Origin: Schistocerca nitens
Taxonomy: Eukaryota > Arthropoda > Insecta > Orthoptera > Acrididae
Length of the DNA: 64,000 nt
Assembly: GCF_023898315.1 (NCBI RefSeq)
Contig: NC_064619.1
Coordinates: 305,264,150-305,328,149 of the forward strand
Direction: 5' to 3'
Shown: piece after piece, positions 1 to 11,275 of the stretch
Layout: each line of letters opens with the position of its first letter
How positions within the stretch are numbered: the stretch's first letter is position 1
Translations under genes and position numbers: made by a program
The notes under the pieces: model-generated
Database searches by the model: none
Told to the model about the DNA's origin: nothing
What the model saw: only the letters and a program-made list of their open reading frames with translations

Positions 1-182
1 GGTGTCATCGGATTAGGGAAGGACGTCGACCGTGACCTATCAAAGGAACCACCCCGGCATTTGCCTGAAGCAATTTAGGAAAATCACGGAAAACCTACAT
101 CAGGATGGCCTGACGCGGGATTGAACGACGTCCTCCCGAATGCGAGTCCAGTGGGCTAACCACTGCGCCACCTCGCTCGGCG
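1..182 (-). repeat. tRNA-derived SINE, partial at window edge
   Basis: On the minus strand this begins with a tRNA-like head: an A-box-like GTGGCGCAGTGGTTAGC at about 150-170 and a B-box-like GTTCAATCCCGC near 110-125. The body that follows contains the phrase GGTTTTCCGTGATTTTCC. I recall this head and body from an abundant orthopteran SINE. The copy runs off the left end of the window, so its tail and target duplication cannot be judged. Confidence 0.75.
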
Positions 183-819
183 ATAGCTGAGCGGGCAGGC
201 GTATAGGAAAGACGACTGCTAGGGATGGGAAAAAACGTCCGCTTAGAATCGATACCGATATTTCAGATCTGAATGACTAAAATTCTTCGGTATTTGTGGC
301 TCAAGTTATAAGAAGCATTTTTTTGTATTTTTATGATAACTGGATAAAAAGCCGATAAATAAATTCGCCATAGCAGTGGGGCTAAAACTTTTTGTTTTCA
401 AACAAAGCTTTTTTTAAAAAAAATGAGTAAGGTTTATCTGCAGAATTTTTATTTCTTTGAAATACTAGCTTATTATAGAAAATGGGAAAACCGATCAGCG
501 CTATTTTCATAGCAACGCTGATAGAAACATGCAAGAAACAGAGGACACGAAGAGCTTATTTCAGTATTGGTACAAGTCCATTTTTGTTCATTCTGAGATA
601 CAGAGACTTGAAGTTAAATGAGCGCTGACAAATCTGCAGTTGAGATACCAGAAATGTTCAAGTATATGGCTTGTTGCTAGATATGAACCTTTCTATTTGT
701 TTGGATGATTAATTTTAGCAGCATTATAGGTAGAAAAATATAGGTAATGGAGCTACACCACTATTGAAATAAAATAAATTAAACATTGTATATAAACCTG
801 TTAATGTGTCAGTTTCATT
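183..819. other. AT-rich stretch, nothing recognised
   Basis: There is no convincing open frame, repeat or RNA signal. It lies downstream, in transcription sense, of the minus-strand pseudogene at 820-3180, so part of it may be the eroded 3' end of that gene. I could not find the expected continuation of the protein. Confidence 0.4.
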
Positions 820-1344
820 AGTTTAGGGCAATGTTTATGTTCCTCTTTTGCCCACCACACGTGTCACTGTACGCAACTACCTGTTTTTGAGAAGTGACAC
901 ACTTTTCAATATGTTTCAATAAACATGTACGAACTTCCTGTGAACCCCTTCATCCAGGTGTTTCATCCCAAAAATACATATGGACTTCGCCGTCAGTTAA
1001 ATTGTGTCAACTAAATTATACACGTACATGTTTTTTTTGTAGTACGATATCGATGTTGTCAGTTTAGGAAATGCAAGTGCTTTTTGCGGGTCAAAGGTAA
1101 ACACGAACACCTGGGAATCTGCCTCTTCACTACATGCTGTGTCTGTCCATTGCTGTTCTTGCAGCTTCAGCCGTCCTAAGGTGAAGCTCCTTTTCAGTCT
1201 TAAGCTTTCTTTTTTCTTCTGCGTTGGTAGCAGCGTCGATTTCAAAGCTCAATTTGTCACAAAAAGAGCAAGTGTCTTTACTTGGTGGTCGAAATGACAG
1301 GTTGAAGTCTTCCTTAAAGGTTTTTCGATAGATGTGCTCCCCCA

Positions 1345-1547
1345 GCCGGCCGCGGTGGTCTCGCGGTTCTAGGCGAGCAGTCCGGAATCGTGCGACTGCT
1401 ACGGTCGCAGGTTCGAATCCTGCCTCGGGCATGGATGTGTGTGATGTCCTTAGGTTAGTTAGGTTTAAGTAGTTCTAAGTTCTAGGGGACTGATGACCAC
1501 AGCAGTTGAGTCCCATAGTGCTCAGAGCCATTTGAACCATTTTTTTT
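1345..1547 (+). repeat. type I tRNA-SINE with target duplication
   Basis: The tRNA-like head (GCCGGCCGCGGTGGTCTCG, then the B-box-like GGTTCGAATCCTGCC near 1410) is followed by the shared tail ending in CTCAGAGCCATTTGAACCA and a T-rich end. It is bounded by the exact 12-bp direct repeat tgtgctccccca at 1333-1344 and 1548-1559. It interrupts the transposase-like pseudogene between the IVGEH and IYRKTFKEDF segments. Confidence 0.9.
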
Positions 1548-1723
1548 TGTGCTCCCCCACAATTTCTTTATTCTGAGATATGCATTTATCTTTGCACATA
1601 TCGTACATTTTGGCCACACACATCTAAGGATTTAAAAACCTTTTATGGGTATTATCTTTCCTTGCGTAATGGCTCTCGGAAACTGGAAAGCTTTTGATGT
1701 GTTCCTTTACATCACTGATCAGA

Positions 1724-2280
1724 CTGTAAGTAGGCTGTTTAGGTTTTATTATTGGTAACGCCACGTATCGCTCTGTATGAAAATCACTGGCTGTGCTGTG
1801 TGCAGTCTGTGGCTGGTTTGCATTGTTGTTGGCTATTATAGTGTTGGGCAGCTGGATGTTAACAGCGCGTAGCGTTGCGCAGTTGGAGGTGAGCCGCCAG
1901 CAGTGGTGGATGTGGGGAGAGAGATGGCGGAGTTTTGAAATTTGTAAGACTGGATGTCATGAACTGCTATATATATTATGACTTTTAAGGTAAATACATT
2001 GTTTGCTCTCTATTAAAATCTTTCATTTGCTAACTATGCCTATCAGTAGTTAGTGCCTTCCGTAGTTTGAATCTTTTATTTAGCTGGCAGTAGTGGCGCT
2101 CGCTGTATTGCAGTAGTTCGAGTAACGAAGATTTTTGTGAGGTAAGTGATTTGTGAAAGGTATAGGTTAATGTTAGTCAGGGCCATTCTTTTGTAGGGAT
2201 TATTGAAAGTCAGATTGCGTTGCGCTAAAAAAATATTGTGTGTCAGTTTAAGCACAGTCATGTATAATTTTTCTAAGGGG
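1724..2280 (-). repeat. LTR-like repeat, same family as 25929-27025
   Basis: It starts TGTAAGTAGGCTGTTTAGG and, after about 550 bp, ends near CTAAGGGGACG. The copy at 25929 is its reverse complement and shows the complete end GGGGACGTTACA. The full unit therefore reads TG...CA, as LTRs do. It carries no coding sequence of its own; the small frame at 1793-1981 recurs in the other copy only because the repeat does. It sits inside the transposase-like pseudogene. No clean target duplication is visible, because the right end seems to have been lost. Confidence 0.65.
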
Positions 2281-3518
2281 ACGCTTCAAGACCTTCCGGT
2301 ACAGAGAATTTGTTCTGATGTTTGCCCGTTCCATCATGGTGAGGTGTACTTTCTTCCTTGCTTTCTGTTAAAAGCCTAGAGAGTCGTCTATTAGAAATAT
2401 CAAAAGTATTCAAGAAAAACTTCTTGCATACTATTGCATAGTTTCCGTTCAAGTGTAATCGGTATTCGTAAATACAGATTTTCTGAGAACCAGAGCTATC
2501 TCTTGGTTGTCGGCGGTTAACTGAATGATACGTGAATAAACCATTCAGGTAACTATTTTGGCGATTAGTATAACCCATAGCCCAGAAACTGTCAAATAAC
2601 GTCTTCCTCATCCTCTGAAATTTTATTGAAAGATTTACGCGCACACTTGGAGTCCACATTGCGAAATGTTTTTGGGGGAATTATTTTACCAGTTGCTGTG
2701 ACGTATAACTTCCCAGCGTTCCTTTTTTTCTTTCGAATATGCTTTTCATATGTGTCCGTTTTCCTTGCACCCATGTTGCTTCGAGTACGCATCCTTTTTG
2801 TCTGCATATTTGCGGGTGCACCGTTCGCACATGCTTCAGTAACAGTGTCTCCTGTTCCGTCATTTTTTGCACTTTCATTAGAAGTTTCATCGTCACCGGT
2901 ACTGGTATCTAGATAGAAAGTAACACAAGTCATGATTTATGCAGCACAAGATAACTGAAAACATATGTATATGTGAAATACATTAAAATGGACACCCTCA
3001 TTTTCCATTGTTTTTGTCAACATAACCTTCATTCTTGCATATTCCTTTTTTGGAACAAAATGTTCATAATGCTGAGAGAAAAGTAAGCAAATTCTTTTTA
3101 CCTGCAATCGTTTGAAAATCTGGATCATCAATTGTATCACAGTCACTTGATAATGCTCCTGAATCCATCATCTTCGCGAGAAATAGCAACACGCTGCAAT
3201 GCAAAAAATCTCACGGACTTATACGACTGCTGAAGTAAATTCCTGCTAGTTTTCTCTAATGAGTCAGCATTGAGGTGCTTCCTGTTGGCAGCAGGACGAA
3301 GCTGGAGCTGTCCCACAATGCAAATAAATTGAAAACGACTTGTGTGAATACGTACCTGAGGATAACTCAATTTTTTTGAAAGGTGGACTTGTACCACTAT
3401 TGAAATAACCCCTTCACATAATAATTGTTACACCATAGTTGAGAAGACAATCCAGGTGTTGGTGTGTGCCTGACCTACTAGCCGACGCCCGTGTACGTGC
3501 AAGTGCGCAAGGTGTGCT

Positions 3519-3717
3519 TCAAAATGGCTCTGAGAACTATGGGACTTAACTAACATCTGAGGTCATCAGTCCCCTTGAACTTAGAACTACTTAAACCTAA
3601 CTAGCCTAAGGACATCACACACATCCATGCCTGAGGCAGGATTTGAACCTGCGACCGTAGCAGTCGCGCGGTTCCGGACTGAAGCGCCTAGAACCGCTCG
3701 GCCACCGCGGCTGGCCG
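3519..3717 (-). repeat. type I tRNA-SINE
   Basis: A complete copy in minus orientation. The tail motif ATGGCTCTGAGAACTATGGG is at 3523-3542, and the head, with a GATTTGAACCTGCGACC B-box complement, ends near 3716. Flanking GCAAG motifs on both sides may be the remains of a target duplication, but they do not match over a convincing length. Confidence 0.85.
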
Positions 3718-4211
3718 CAAGACGTGGCCACAACTGTTCTGTCACAGCTGCAATAGTAATTCATTTACTGTTTATAACAAAAATGGAAAGTAGATGAGTT
3801 GTTGCTCATTGCTACATAATCTTCCTTCATGTGCGTGTGAACCTTGTACGTGGACAATTTATCGTGAAAACAGTTCTGAAACGTCAGTTTTCACATTCTA
3901 GCACTGACTATTCGTAATGCCCAAACAGTAGTTTGATCCTCGATTATACCATGATTTCTTAGCAGAGTTTCAAAAAAGTTAGTCAACAGGAGAATATGTG
4001 ATATTTTGTAGCATTCAGCATCGCACTGCTTTTCGAAAAATGCAGCGAATGGTGGACAAACAAAGTTTACCTTTATTTACCTATATTATTTGATATTTTC
4101 ATTATACTTGTGTATACTGGTGAAACCGAGAAACGGTTCTTTCAGGAATAACCGGCATCGGTAATGCCAGCAATTCGTGGACTAACCAAATCTGAATGTA
4201 CGATGATAACT
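3718..4211. other. no recognisable feature
   Basis: AT-rich sequence between a SINE and the left end of the Tc1/mariner-like element. I see no open frame, repeat or RNA gene. Confidence 0.4.
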
Positions 4212-5779
4212 GGTGGTTATAATTAATGTGCAGCTGCTCACATAGGTCCAGTGTGGACTGTAATTATTGTGTGGTAGCGAAGTTTGGTAGACAATCTAAT
4301 GCGTTTATGCGGAACCGATTTATGGTGGGGAAAAAAAATTAGTTCTAATTTTGGGCCACCAGGTGCAAATCTGGCGCTGTACATTGTTTGTATGATGCTA
4401 AGACACAAGCCATTAAGTGAGTAAACAGTATGGTTGTACAGAAGAGAGACTGTGCTCTCTTAATGAAACTATTTTTGGTGAATGGTAGCAATTAAAGTGT
4501 TGCACTGAAGAGAGTATTGCCGATTGAGAGGTCTAAGGAGGAGTCTGATGTCATTAAATGGTATAAAGAAAACTATAATGATGTCATTAAATGGTATAAA
4601 GAGAACGATAATGAAGTTCGAAAACACGGCTGAGATTGCTTTGATACTTGCAGGAGGAAGTCGCCCTATCCGTGTGTAAGTTATTGACGAGGTTGCTTTT
4701 AATTTAATTGTACATGCAGCACGTTGCCCGTGCAGCTAAGGCTCGTGCAATATCACGAGTATTGTTCATTTCGTGGCCAACAGTGTGGAAAGTTTTGGTG
4801 TATTTTACACTGGCACCTGTACAAGATGCAGATGGTGAAGCAACTGAAATCTCAGGATTCTGAGGAACGTTCTGAATTTGCTCTTCGGTTTCTGTTACTG
4901 ATCGAAGTTGTTCGGGCAACATTCTATTTAGTGGTGAGCCACATTTTACACACTAATGTGCCGTATATACACAGAACTGCCAAATTTGGGGTACTGTTAA
5001 ACTCGCCTTGTGCACTAAGAGTCACTGCATTCGCTTTGTGATTGTGGACTCACAAGCACCTTGATTCTCGGGCCGTTCTTTTTTGAAGAGAATACACCCA
5101 GAGGATCGTCAGGCGTACCGTGAAATCTTCACGTTATCGAAACCTCCTTCTACAGCATGTGATTCCTGATTTGGAAGAGTGCAACTGTGTGGAAAACAGT
5201 GTTTTCATGCAAGATACGGCAACACCTCATGCCGCTCGCCCAGTGAAGGATCTTCTTAACGCAATCTTCCACGAACGTGTTACCTCCGGAGGTTTTCCAG
5301 ATTCATGGCCTGGAAGACCAACTGATCTGAAACCACTTGACGTTTAGCTCTGTCGATATCTAAAATAACATGTCTATCAGGGACACGTTCAGCCTCTACC
5401 TGATCTGAAGACCAATATAGATCAACTCGTTGTTCAGATTCCAGCGGCACCGAAACGAGCAAATGTTGAGCAAATTGGTCTAAGGGATACAGCACCGCAT
5501 GTAAGCGGCGGTTAGTGATAAAAATCAACATTATTCCTTTCCCACCTGTTTGACCTTTCGTGCTCACGTCCCGTTTTCAATCCGTTACATATGGAAACAT
5601 TTCTATGCGTCGATCTTGTATTCAAAGTGTCAAGATTTGCATCTGGTGGCCAAAATTTGGAATATTTTTTCTTCCCCAGCTTAAATCGGTTCGTCATGAA
5701 CGCACTGGAAATTCTACCTAGTTTCTCTGTCATACGATGTTACAGCCCACACTGGACCTGCACTGTAATTATAACCACC
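4212..5779 (+). mobile_element. Tc1/mariner-superfamily element with inverted ends, decayed
   Basis: The left end GGTGGTTATAATTAATGTG (4212) is matched by the reverse complement of the right end, GGTGGTTATAATTACAGTG (5779 inward). After a short spacer both ends share GGTCCAGTGTGG followed by CTGTAA. The 1.57 kb between holds a plus-strand transposase pseudogene (4500-5520). The end-to-end size suits a Tc1/mariner-type element. No clear TA duplication is visible at the immediate ends, so the exact boundaries may be a few bases further out. Confidence 0.65.
4500..5520 (+). pseudogene. Tc1/mariner-type (DDE_3-like) transposase, broken
   Basis: The strongest block is an open stretch at 5120-5347 containing YRNLLLQHVIPDLEECNC, then VFMQDTATPHAARPVKDLL, then FPDSWPGRPTDLKPLD. 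In this widespread arthropod transposase family the second block carries the second catalytic Asp (the QDGATPH motif, here QDTATPH). The third, normally PDLTPLD, precedes the last acidic residue. Helix-turn-helix-like remains precede it (about 4500-4690, ALKRVLPIERSKEE), and further family-like sequence follows to about 5520 (DLKTNIDQLV). A stop after LKPLDV and others upstream make it non-functional. The nearest relative in this window is the pseudogene at 55.1-56.1 kb. Confidence 0.7.
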
Positions 5780-6879
5780 GTGTATGTCAGAAGTGATGTG
5801 AAATGGTTGAGAAACCAAAAAGAAAATTTGCCTTATGTTAGTTTATTATCATTCAAACCGAAACAAAAACATATAACTCCACTTCGACACGGCGTTGTCA
5901 GTGTCGCCACCATACTATTTATTAGAATCGAATCCTGTGAAACCGTTGCTCTCGTCACTCTGTTAGTAGTAACTGACATAATTCACTACAAACTCTCCAA
6001 AACTGCACACCACTGCCCACCTTCAGCGGGGGCTGCTTATTTTACATCCGTTTCAGACTGTTGTCTACCCTGTACCAGAGATCGTATACACTGATGACAG
6101 TAGGCGCTTTCCGGACACACTTCCCTTGCGCGCTCCATATTTTACCTACGCCTCTGTGTAACATCTAAAGCATAATTTACTACCTGTATGCCTATTAACG
6201 CATTTAATTCAGTATTGAATCTTTGCTGCAAAAGAACATGATAGGACTTTTGTAAGTCACATCGCTGATCAAATTTCGTGGTGATTTGTCTACCACGACG
6301 TTCGAGTTTTTATTCTGTCTGCACTTCTTTTTCCGGAGTTGGCAGGGGTACGAGCAGGAAAAAGTTATGACTGCTCTAACTAGTTAAGTATTATATGCCT
6401 AATATATGTTGGAGATGAACATGAACAGTCACAACCGGCAAGAAACTTCTTTTTTTGTGAGGCTACCCGTGTCTGTCCGTTTTAGACACTCTTCAGACCT
6501 GCCACCATGATGGTAAACGGTGGCGGGGATCGGAGCAAGTTCTACGATTCCATGAACTCTAACTGCTCATTAGGTTGTGACTTTCCATGTTCATCTTTGA
6601 GTAATAATAATAAAAAAAAAGAACCACGCTGTTCTCTAAGAGAAATGTTCTCGAAAATTCCTAACATAGATATGTCACAGTGGTGTACGACGCTCAGTAA
6701 CGCAGCGATTTACGTAATGTTAACTGATTTACTGCATTATTAAAGATCAAGAAACGTTTGTGTACACGCATTTCTTGTTTTTATCTTAGTTACCTGAAGT
6801 GTACTTATTGTTCACTAACATTGCCTCCGTAAAAGAATGTTCTTAATATATACTTTAAATGTAATCGCATTTGCAAATA
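5780..6879. other. no recognisable feature
   Basis: The longest open stretches (5591-6094, 6507-6743) show no family resemblance, and their composition is like the flanking DNA. I see no repeat signature. Confidence 0.35.
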
Positions 6880-7130
6880 CTGACGAATATCAGCTGTACA
6901 ATGGAATGACGACAATGAAAATTTGTTGGGGGCCGAGACTTGAACCCGGGTTACCTTTATGTCGGGAGCGATCGCCATACCATTTGGCTAGCTGAGTGCC
7001 ACTAACGGCCACTTCCAGACTTCCATATGTTGTCAACCACTTGTCTACATCCTTATGTATTCGTATGTACCCGTACAGGGGACACATTTTACTTGAAAGT
7101 CGCTTTCCCGGTGTCGGGAACAAAATAAAT
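6880..7130 (-). repeat. tRNA-derived SINE of a separate family
   Basis: The minus strand shows a tRNA-like head with the A-box-like CAGCTAGCCAAATGGTATGG at about 6975-6995 and the B-box-like CCCGGGTTCAAGTCTCGG at about 6931-6949. It is followed by AAATTTTCATTGTCGTCATT. The head and the following phrase match a common orthopteran repeat as I recall it, distinct from the CTGAGCACTATGGG-tailed SINEs. The boundaries are approximate. Confidence 0.6.
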
Positions 7131-8018
7131 ACGATATTGAAGTGCCTGTGTTATTCAGAAATAAGACGCTAAGTTCTGTTGGACATGCATGCATCGTATT
7201 TCTAAATAATTCAGGCACTGCTACATCATATATCATACGTGCTTCATATAGTGGCGTTCCGCAAGTTAATTATTTCAGCGCCTGCGGGAGCCAATAATTA
7301 AAATAGGATGATGCGAGCTTTTACCTCGCAGGCTACATTAATTTTTACAGTACCAAACGTACCTGTTTTAAAATATCTAACACGGTTAGAACCCGACTTA
7401 TGTCTCAGGCTAACAATCACTCCAAAATTTATTTACGATGCATATTTAATCGAAGTATTTTAATGCCAGACAGCAAAAAACCATTATAATTATTACACAT
7501 TTTTATTTCGCGGACGTTACATATGATAAACACTTGTCGTCAACATAATGGGTTTTGTTACTCAAGAAACATTCCATGGAGTCACAGACTGGTAAAGAGT
7601 TTTGTAACCAATGTTTCTAGTAGACGAGATGCAATTCTCTCAGTATCTGCTAATGACGCCAACTGATCTAACAGTTTCTTATCCCTGAGCCTTTGAAAGT
7701 CTCAGATATATTTACGACGTGACTGACTCCTTTTGTGAGTCATAAATAGTGTAATGACAGAATATTACCTATTTTTAGTCTTGAAGTGCACAACCCCGCG
7801 GTTACCCTATTTTCCGATTCCTGTCCCTGAGTGACGTTAATGGGTCTGTATATTACTATGGATTTTATGAGACACCATTTCCCGTAGCAGCGTCGCTTTC
7901 AAGTGTTCGTTGGTAGCTTCCAGTACTCCTTCACTTAAAGCGCAGTGGCCCAATATTATCCGGCGATCCAGATTTCGGTTTTCCGTGATTCCCCAGTATC
8001 ACTGAAGACCAATGACGG
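7131..8018. other. no recognisable feature
   Basis: AT-rich DNA with no coding, RNA or repeat signal that I can support. Confidence 0.35.
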
Positions 8019-8221
8019 TTCAAATGGTTCAAATGTCTCTGAGCACTATGGGACTTAACTCCTGAGGTCATCAGTCACCTAGAACTTATAACTACTTAAA
8101 CCTAACTAACCTAAGGACATCACACACATCCATTCCCGAGGCAGGATTCGAACCTGCGACCGTAGCGGTCGCGCGTTTCCAGACTGTAGCGCCTAGAACC
8201 GCTCGGCCACTCCGGCCGGCT
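8019..8221 (-). repeat. type I tRNA-SINE with target duplication
   Basis: Complete copy, minus orientation. The 11-bp direct repeat accaatgacgg occurs at 8008-8018 and 8222-8232 and marks the insertion exactly. It lies just upstream of the left end of the hAT-like element. Confidence 0.9.
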
Positions 8222-8528
8222 ACCAATGACGGATTACTCTTTTTTTTTTTAAAGGTCATCGTCGATTTGCTTTTACATAGGGTTGCCATCCGTCCCGATA
8301 TATCGGGTAATGGACCTTCTCACCCCGACACTCCAATAAGATTTAATTTTGTTCCGATTTTGCAAAATCCTGTTACCGGCTTGGCTCGGGCACTGAAGCA
8401 ACGGCATCTGTAAGCACAACATGTAAATGCAGAATCAGTTAGTTTTATTTATGCTGACAAGATCGTCTCACAAATGGCTTTGCATGTTGCATATCTTGTA
8501 TCGACGATGCAAGCATCTTCTAGATCTA

Positions 8529-8720
8529 GCGCTATCCTTCGAGAAAATACCAGACATCTCCAGTAGTACAGGACTAGAACTATTTAAACGACGCCACGCG
8601 CAATAATCGGAAGTTCCCATTTGAGCGCTATCCTTCGAGAAAATACCAGACATCTCCAGTAGTACAGGACTAGAACTATTTAAACGACGCCACGCGGAAT
8701 AATCGGAAGTTCCCATTTGA
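8529..8720. repeat. 96-bp tandem duplication
   Basis: Two copies of a 96-bp unit, 8529-8624 and 8625-8720, begin GCGCTATCCTTCGAGAAAA. They differ by roughly one base (CGCGCAATAA against CGCGGAATAA). Because 96 is a multiple of three, both copies stay open in one minus-strand frame. I regard this as a by-product and not as evidence of a protein. Confidence 0.95.
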
Positions 8721-8905
8721 ATATCGATCTTATAAAATGATTGTTTCTAAACGTAATACCAACGACGAGTGCAAGTCAGTAATGGCTAAAGTGCTTACTG
8801 TGGGTATATAGGCCCTGAAGTGTATAGCAACGAGTACTTCGACGAATAAAGTGTTATTCTCGACTGTTTACCGTGTAATAAACGTACCTTGCCATAGCTT
8901 ACGAA

Positions 8906-10720
8906 AATGCCTAAATGGAAAGAGAAAGCGTCACTTTTCAGATGATTATACAAAAGAGTGGTCTTTTGTCAAGAAAGGATCAGGAAGTGTTACGTGAGAT
9001 TTGTAACTATTTTTTCTGAGTAACTCACGGAGGTTAGGCAGATATGAGGCATGGCATTTCTACAAAGAATCATACAAACAATTTCGCGGTATCATCGACA
9101 TCAAAGCCTTTTTCTGCATTCATGATTAGAGAAGATACCCAGGAAGAATTGCTCGTTGCTGCTGTAGAACTAACAACAGCTTATAAAGTTGTCAAGCAAC
9201 TTCTCTCCTTCAGTTCTGTTAACTGTACCGTAAAACGAATGCTGCAATGTATCTTGACTCCAAAGTTGCCGCAAAACAGTCTACAGCCAGGACAAAAGGT
9301 ACAGCGATTGTTAAAAATATTTTCGCACCACACTCCGTGTCAGAATGCATAAAACTAGTGTAAGAATTTTCATTTTACGGGCGAGGCACCGACGCGTCGA
9401 CCCACAAGGCTGAAAAGATGTTTCCATTAGCTGGTCAATAGTTTGTTGAAACTGAGGGAATCCAACAGAAGCTGTTGAAGTTTGATTCGCTGAATAACGA
9501 AACATCGCAGACAACTGCAAAGTCTTGTCTAGATACTTTAAGACAACTATAACTTCCATTATATAAATTAATCGCTTTTTGTGGAGACGATTCCCCTACC
9601 AACTTCGGAGGGCTAAATCGACTCGGCCAGCGGAATGTGTTTCACCAAATTAACGAAGAACTAGGAAAAAGTGTAGAAGGAAGTGGATGTCCTGCCAATA
9701 TTCTCCATAACACTATATCAAGCGCTGCTGGAGTCTTAACTGTCGACACTGAAATAAGCGTCACGAAAATATTTAATTACTTTTCAATATAAACAATAAG
9801 GACAGAGAAGCTGAAAGAGTTCTTCTTGATATCAATCACCAGACTCTTCTACCTCACTCAAAAACAAGATTTCTGTCATTAATTCCCGGACCTGAGAGAA
9901 TTCTTAAGCCTTGGATTCCGTTAAAATAATTTTTTGACGCAGAAGACAGGCCACCTAAAATAATTTAAGATTTTTTCAGTAGTCCGATCAGTGAAATTTG
10001 CTTCATGTTTCTGCAGTTAGCCTTGGCTCTGTTTGAAAAAAATATGAAAAGTATGTAGAAGAATAAAGTCTCGACAATTGAAATAAGAAATATATTAATC
10101 GACACTCAAAGATGTCTGAATGACAGGAACACTGCCAATTTGATTTACATGCAAACCAAGATGAATCTGAACAAATTAAAGAATGAGAACCCTAACCAAG
10201 AATTAATTAATTTGTTTTGGAAATTTGAAGAAGAGACAATGGTTTTCTGTTCCACAGCGTATGATTACTTGGAGAAATGAGCTATTTCTTTTAATAAATA
10301 TCAAGTATTTCATTGGATGGAGCTCTCTGAAATCCCACACTGGGTGATGATTGAAAACAGTATTATACATCTATCTAAAAATGGTGTGAAGATTTCAGGA
10401 ATATATGTACAGGAAGGACTTTTTAGAAATTAAGCGTGACGCGGAAGAATGGAAGTCTAAACACTCCGTGGAAGAAAGGCAGATTTATTTTCTTAACGAA
10501 ACCGAAAATCCTGAACGCAAATGCGAACTGCTAAAATTATTAGAGTACTTGTTTTGATTTCCCTCCACACATCACTGTGGAGTATTTTCGTAAGGTCAGC
10601 CCAGTGGAGTGATGAAAGAAATAGACTGTTACCAGGGACCGTGGAATCAATCTTACAGTGCCAGTTTACATGGCAAATGGCAACCTTACTCTTACTGGAA
10701 ACCGGACAGAACATTGTCAT
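8906..10720 (+). pseudogene. hAT-like transposase with BED-type finger remains, broken
   Basis: Translating in shifting frames gives RHFSDDYTKEWSFVKKGSG (about 8930-8990). A finger-like segment ends HISTKNHTNN (about 9050-9085). A well-preserved block at 9110-9260 reads IREDTQEELLVAAVELTTAY. A segment at about 9370-9550 contains THKAEKMFP and KFDSLNNETSQT. Several eroded segments follow, then a C-terminal WSDERNRLLPGTVES at about 10605-10650. The order of finger, EELLVAAVEL helix, ASTHKAEKMFP core and SDERNRL C-terminus fits a zinc-finger hAT-type transposase family common in insects. There are many stops and frameshifts. The superfamily call rests on memory of the family and is moderate. Confidence 0.55.
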
Positions 10721-10904
10721 TTGTGCCAGGCGTATACAGCGTCCACAATGGTGGACAAATACGGCCCATTGTCTATTTTCTTTTTCTGACTATTCGTTGT
10801 CTTTTAGGACGATATCCAAAGTTTTATTGCAGATATTCATAATGTCGTGGAAAGTCGACTTAGCTGTGCGAACTTTATTGCAGCTGTCTCTGTAGAAGCA
10901 TTAG

Positions 10905-11099
10905 TTCAAATGTGTGTGAAATCTTATGGGACTTAACTGCTAAGGTCATCAGTCCCTAAGCTTACACCCTACTTAACCTAAATTATCCTAAGGACAAACA
11001 CACACACCCATGCCCGAGGGAGGATCGAACCTCCACCGGGACTAGCCGCACAGTCCATGACTGCAGCGCCGAGACCGCTCGGCTAATCCCGCGCGGCGC
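10905..11099 (-). repeat. type III tRNA-SINE with target duplication
   Basis: The minus-strand head GCGCGGGATTAGCCGAGCGG is followed by a B-box-like GGAGGTTCGATCCTCC. The tail runs through CCTTAGGATAATTTAGG and ends TAAGTCCCATAAGATTTC. The 11-bp flanks agaagcattag (10894-10904) and agaagcattgg (11100-11110) differ at one base, so this is an older insertion than the type I copies with perfect duplications. Confidence 0.85.
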
Positions 11100-11136
11100 A
11101 GAAGCATTGGTGTGGATTGTATCAAGCACTTGCCGT

Positions 11137-11265
11137 CACTTGCTCGTGGTCTTTTGCTTAACGTTGCTGACTCTCCATCACGCGGCCCCGGGTTCGATTC
11201 CCGGTCGGATCGGAGATTTATCTCCGTTGTTTGTTTGTGTGTGTGTGTGTGTGTTGCTCTCACTA
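11137..11265 (+). repeat. SINE head fragment ending in a (GT)n run
   Basis: TTGCTCGTGGTCTTTTGC, then GGGTTCGATTCCCGG at about 11190-11205, resembles the type II SINE head. After GATCGGAGATTTATCTCC the body stops and a TGTG run (about 11233-11254) follows. It is probably a truncated SINE. Confidence 0.6.
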
Positions 11266-11275
11266 TCATTTTATC

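Larger units (their letters stand above)
820..3180 (-). pseudogene. transposase-like protein of an uncharacterised insect family, broken
   Basis: Reading the minus strand from about 3.18 kb down, successive frames give blocks that belong together. 2933-2590 is an acidic then basic N-terminus containing AGKLYVTATGKIIPPKTF. 2659-2280 contains LFDSFWAMGYTNRQNSYL and FFLNTFDISNRRLSRLL. 1720-1560 contains VKEHIKSFPVSESHYARK. 1340-1130 contains FNLSFRPPSKDTCSFCDKL and ELHLRTAEAARTAMD. 1140-997 contains FTFDPQKALAFPKLTTSISY and YKKNMYVYNL. 874-821 contains YSDTCGGQKRNINIAL. I recall this order from a repetitive, uncharacterised protein family in many insects, probably a DDE-type transposase, with the SDxCGGQ segment near the presumed second catalytic Asp. 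I cannot name the superfamily. It is broken by frameshifts near 2610 and 1135, in-frame stops, a SINE (1345-1547) and an LTR-like repeat (1724-2280). A related copy lies at 15.2-16.8 kb. Confidence 0.65.
8279..10730 (+). mobile_element. hAT-like DNA transposon, decayed
   Basis: The left end reads AGGGTTGCCATCCGTCCCG at about 8280, which resembles the CAGGGTTGCCA ends I recall for insect hAT elements. A plus-strand transposase pseudogene follows (8906-10720). No matching right inverted end was found near 10.7-10.9 kb, so that end is missing or too eroded to see. A 96-bp tandem duplication (8529-8720) lies in the 5' non-coding part. Confidence 0.5.

Noticed and set aside
1370..1430. Apparent tRNA genes in the SINE heads, here and at about 12540, 13370, 18230 and 61500
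   Set aside because: Stems are imperfect, the heads continue into SINE bodies and several are bounded by target duplications, so they are retroposed tRNA-like sequences and not functional tRNA genes.
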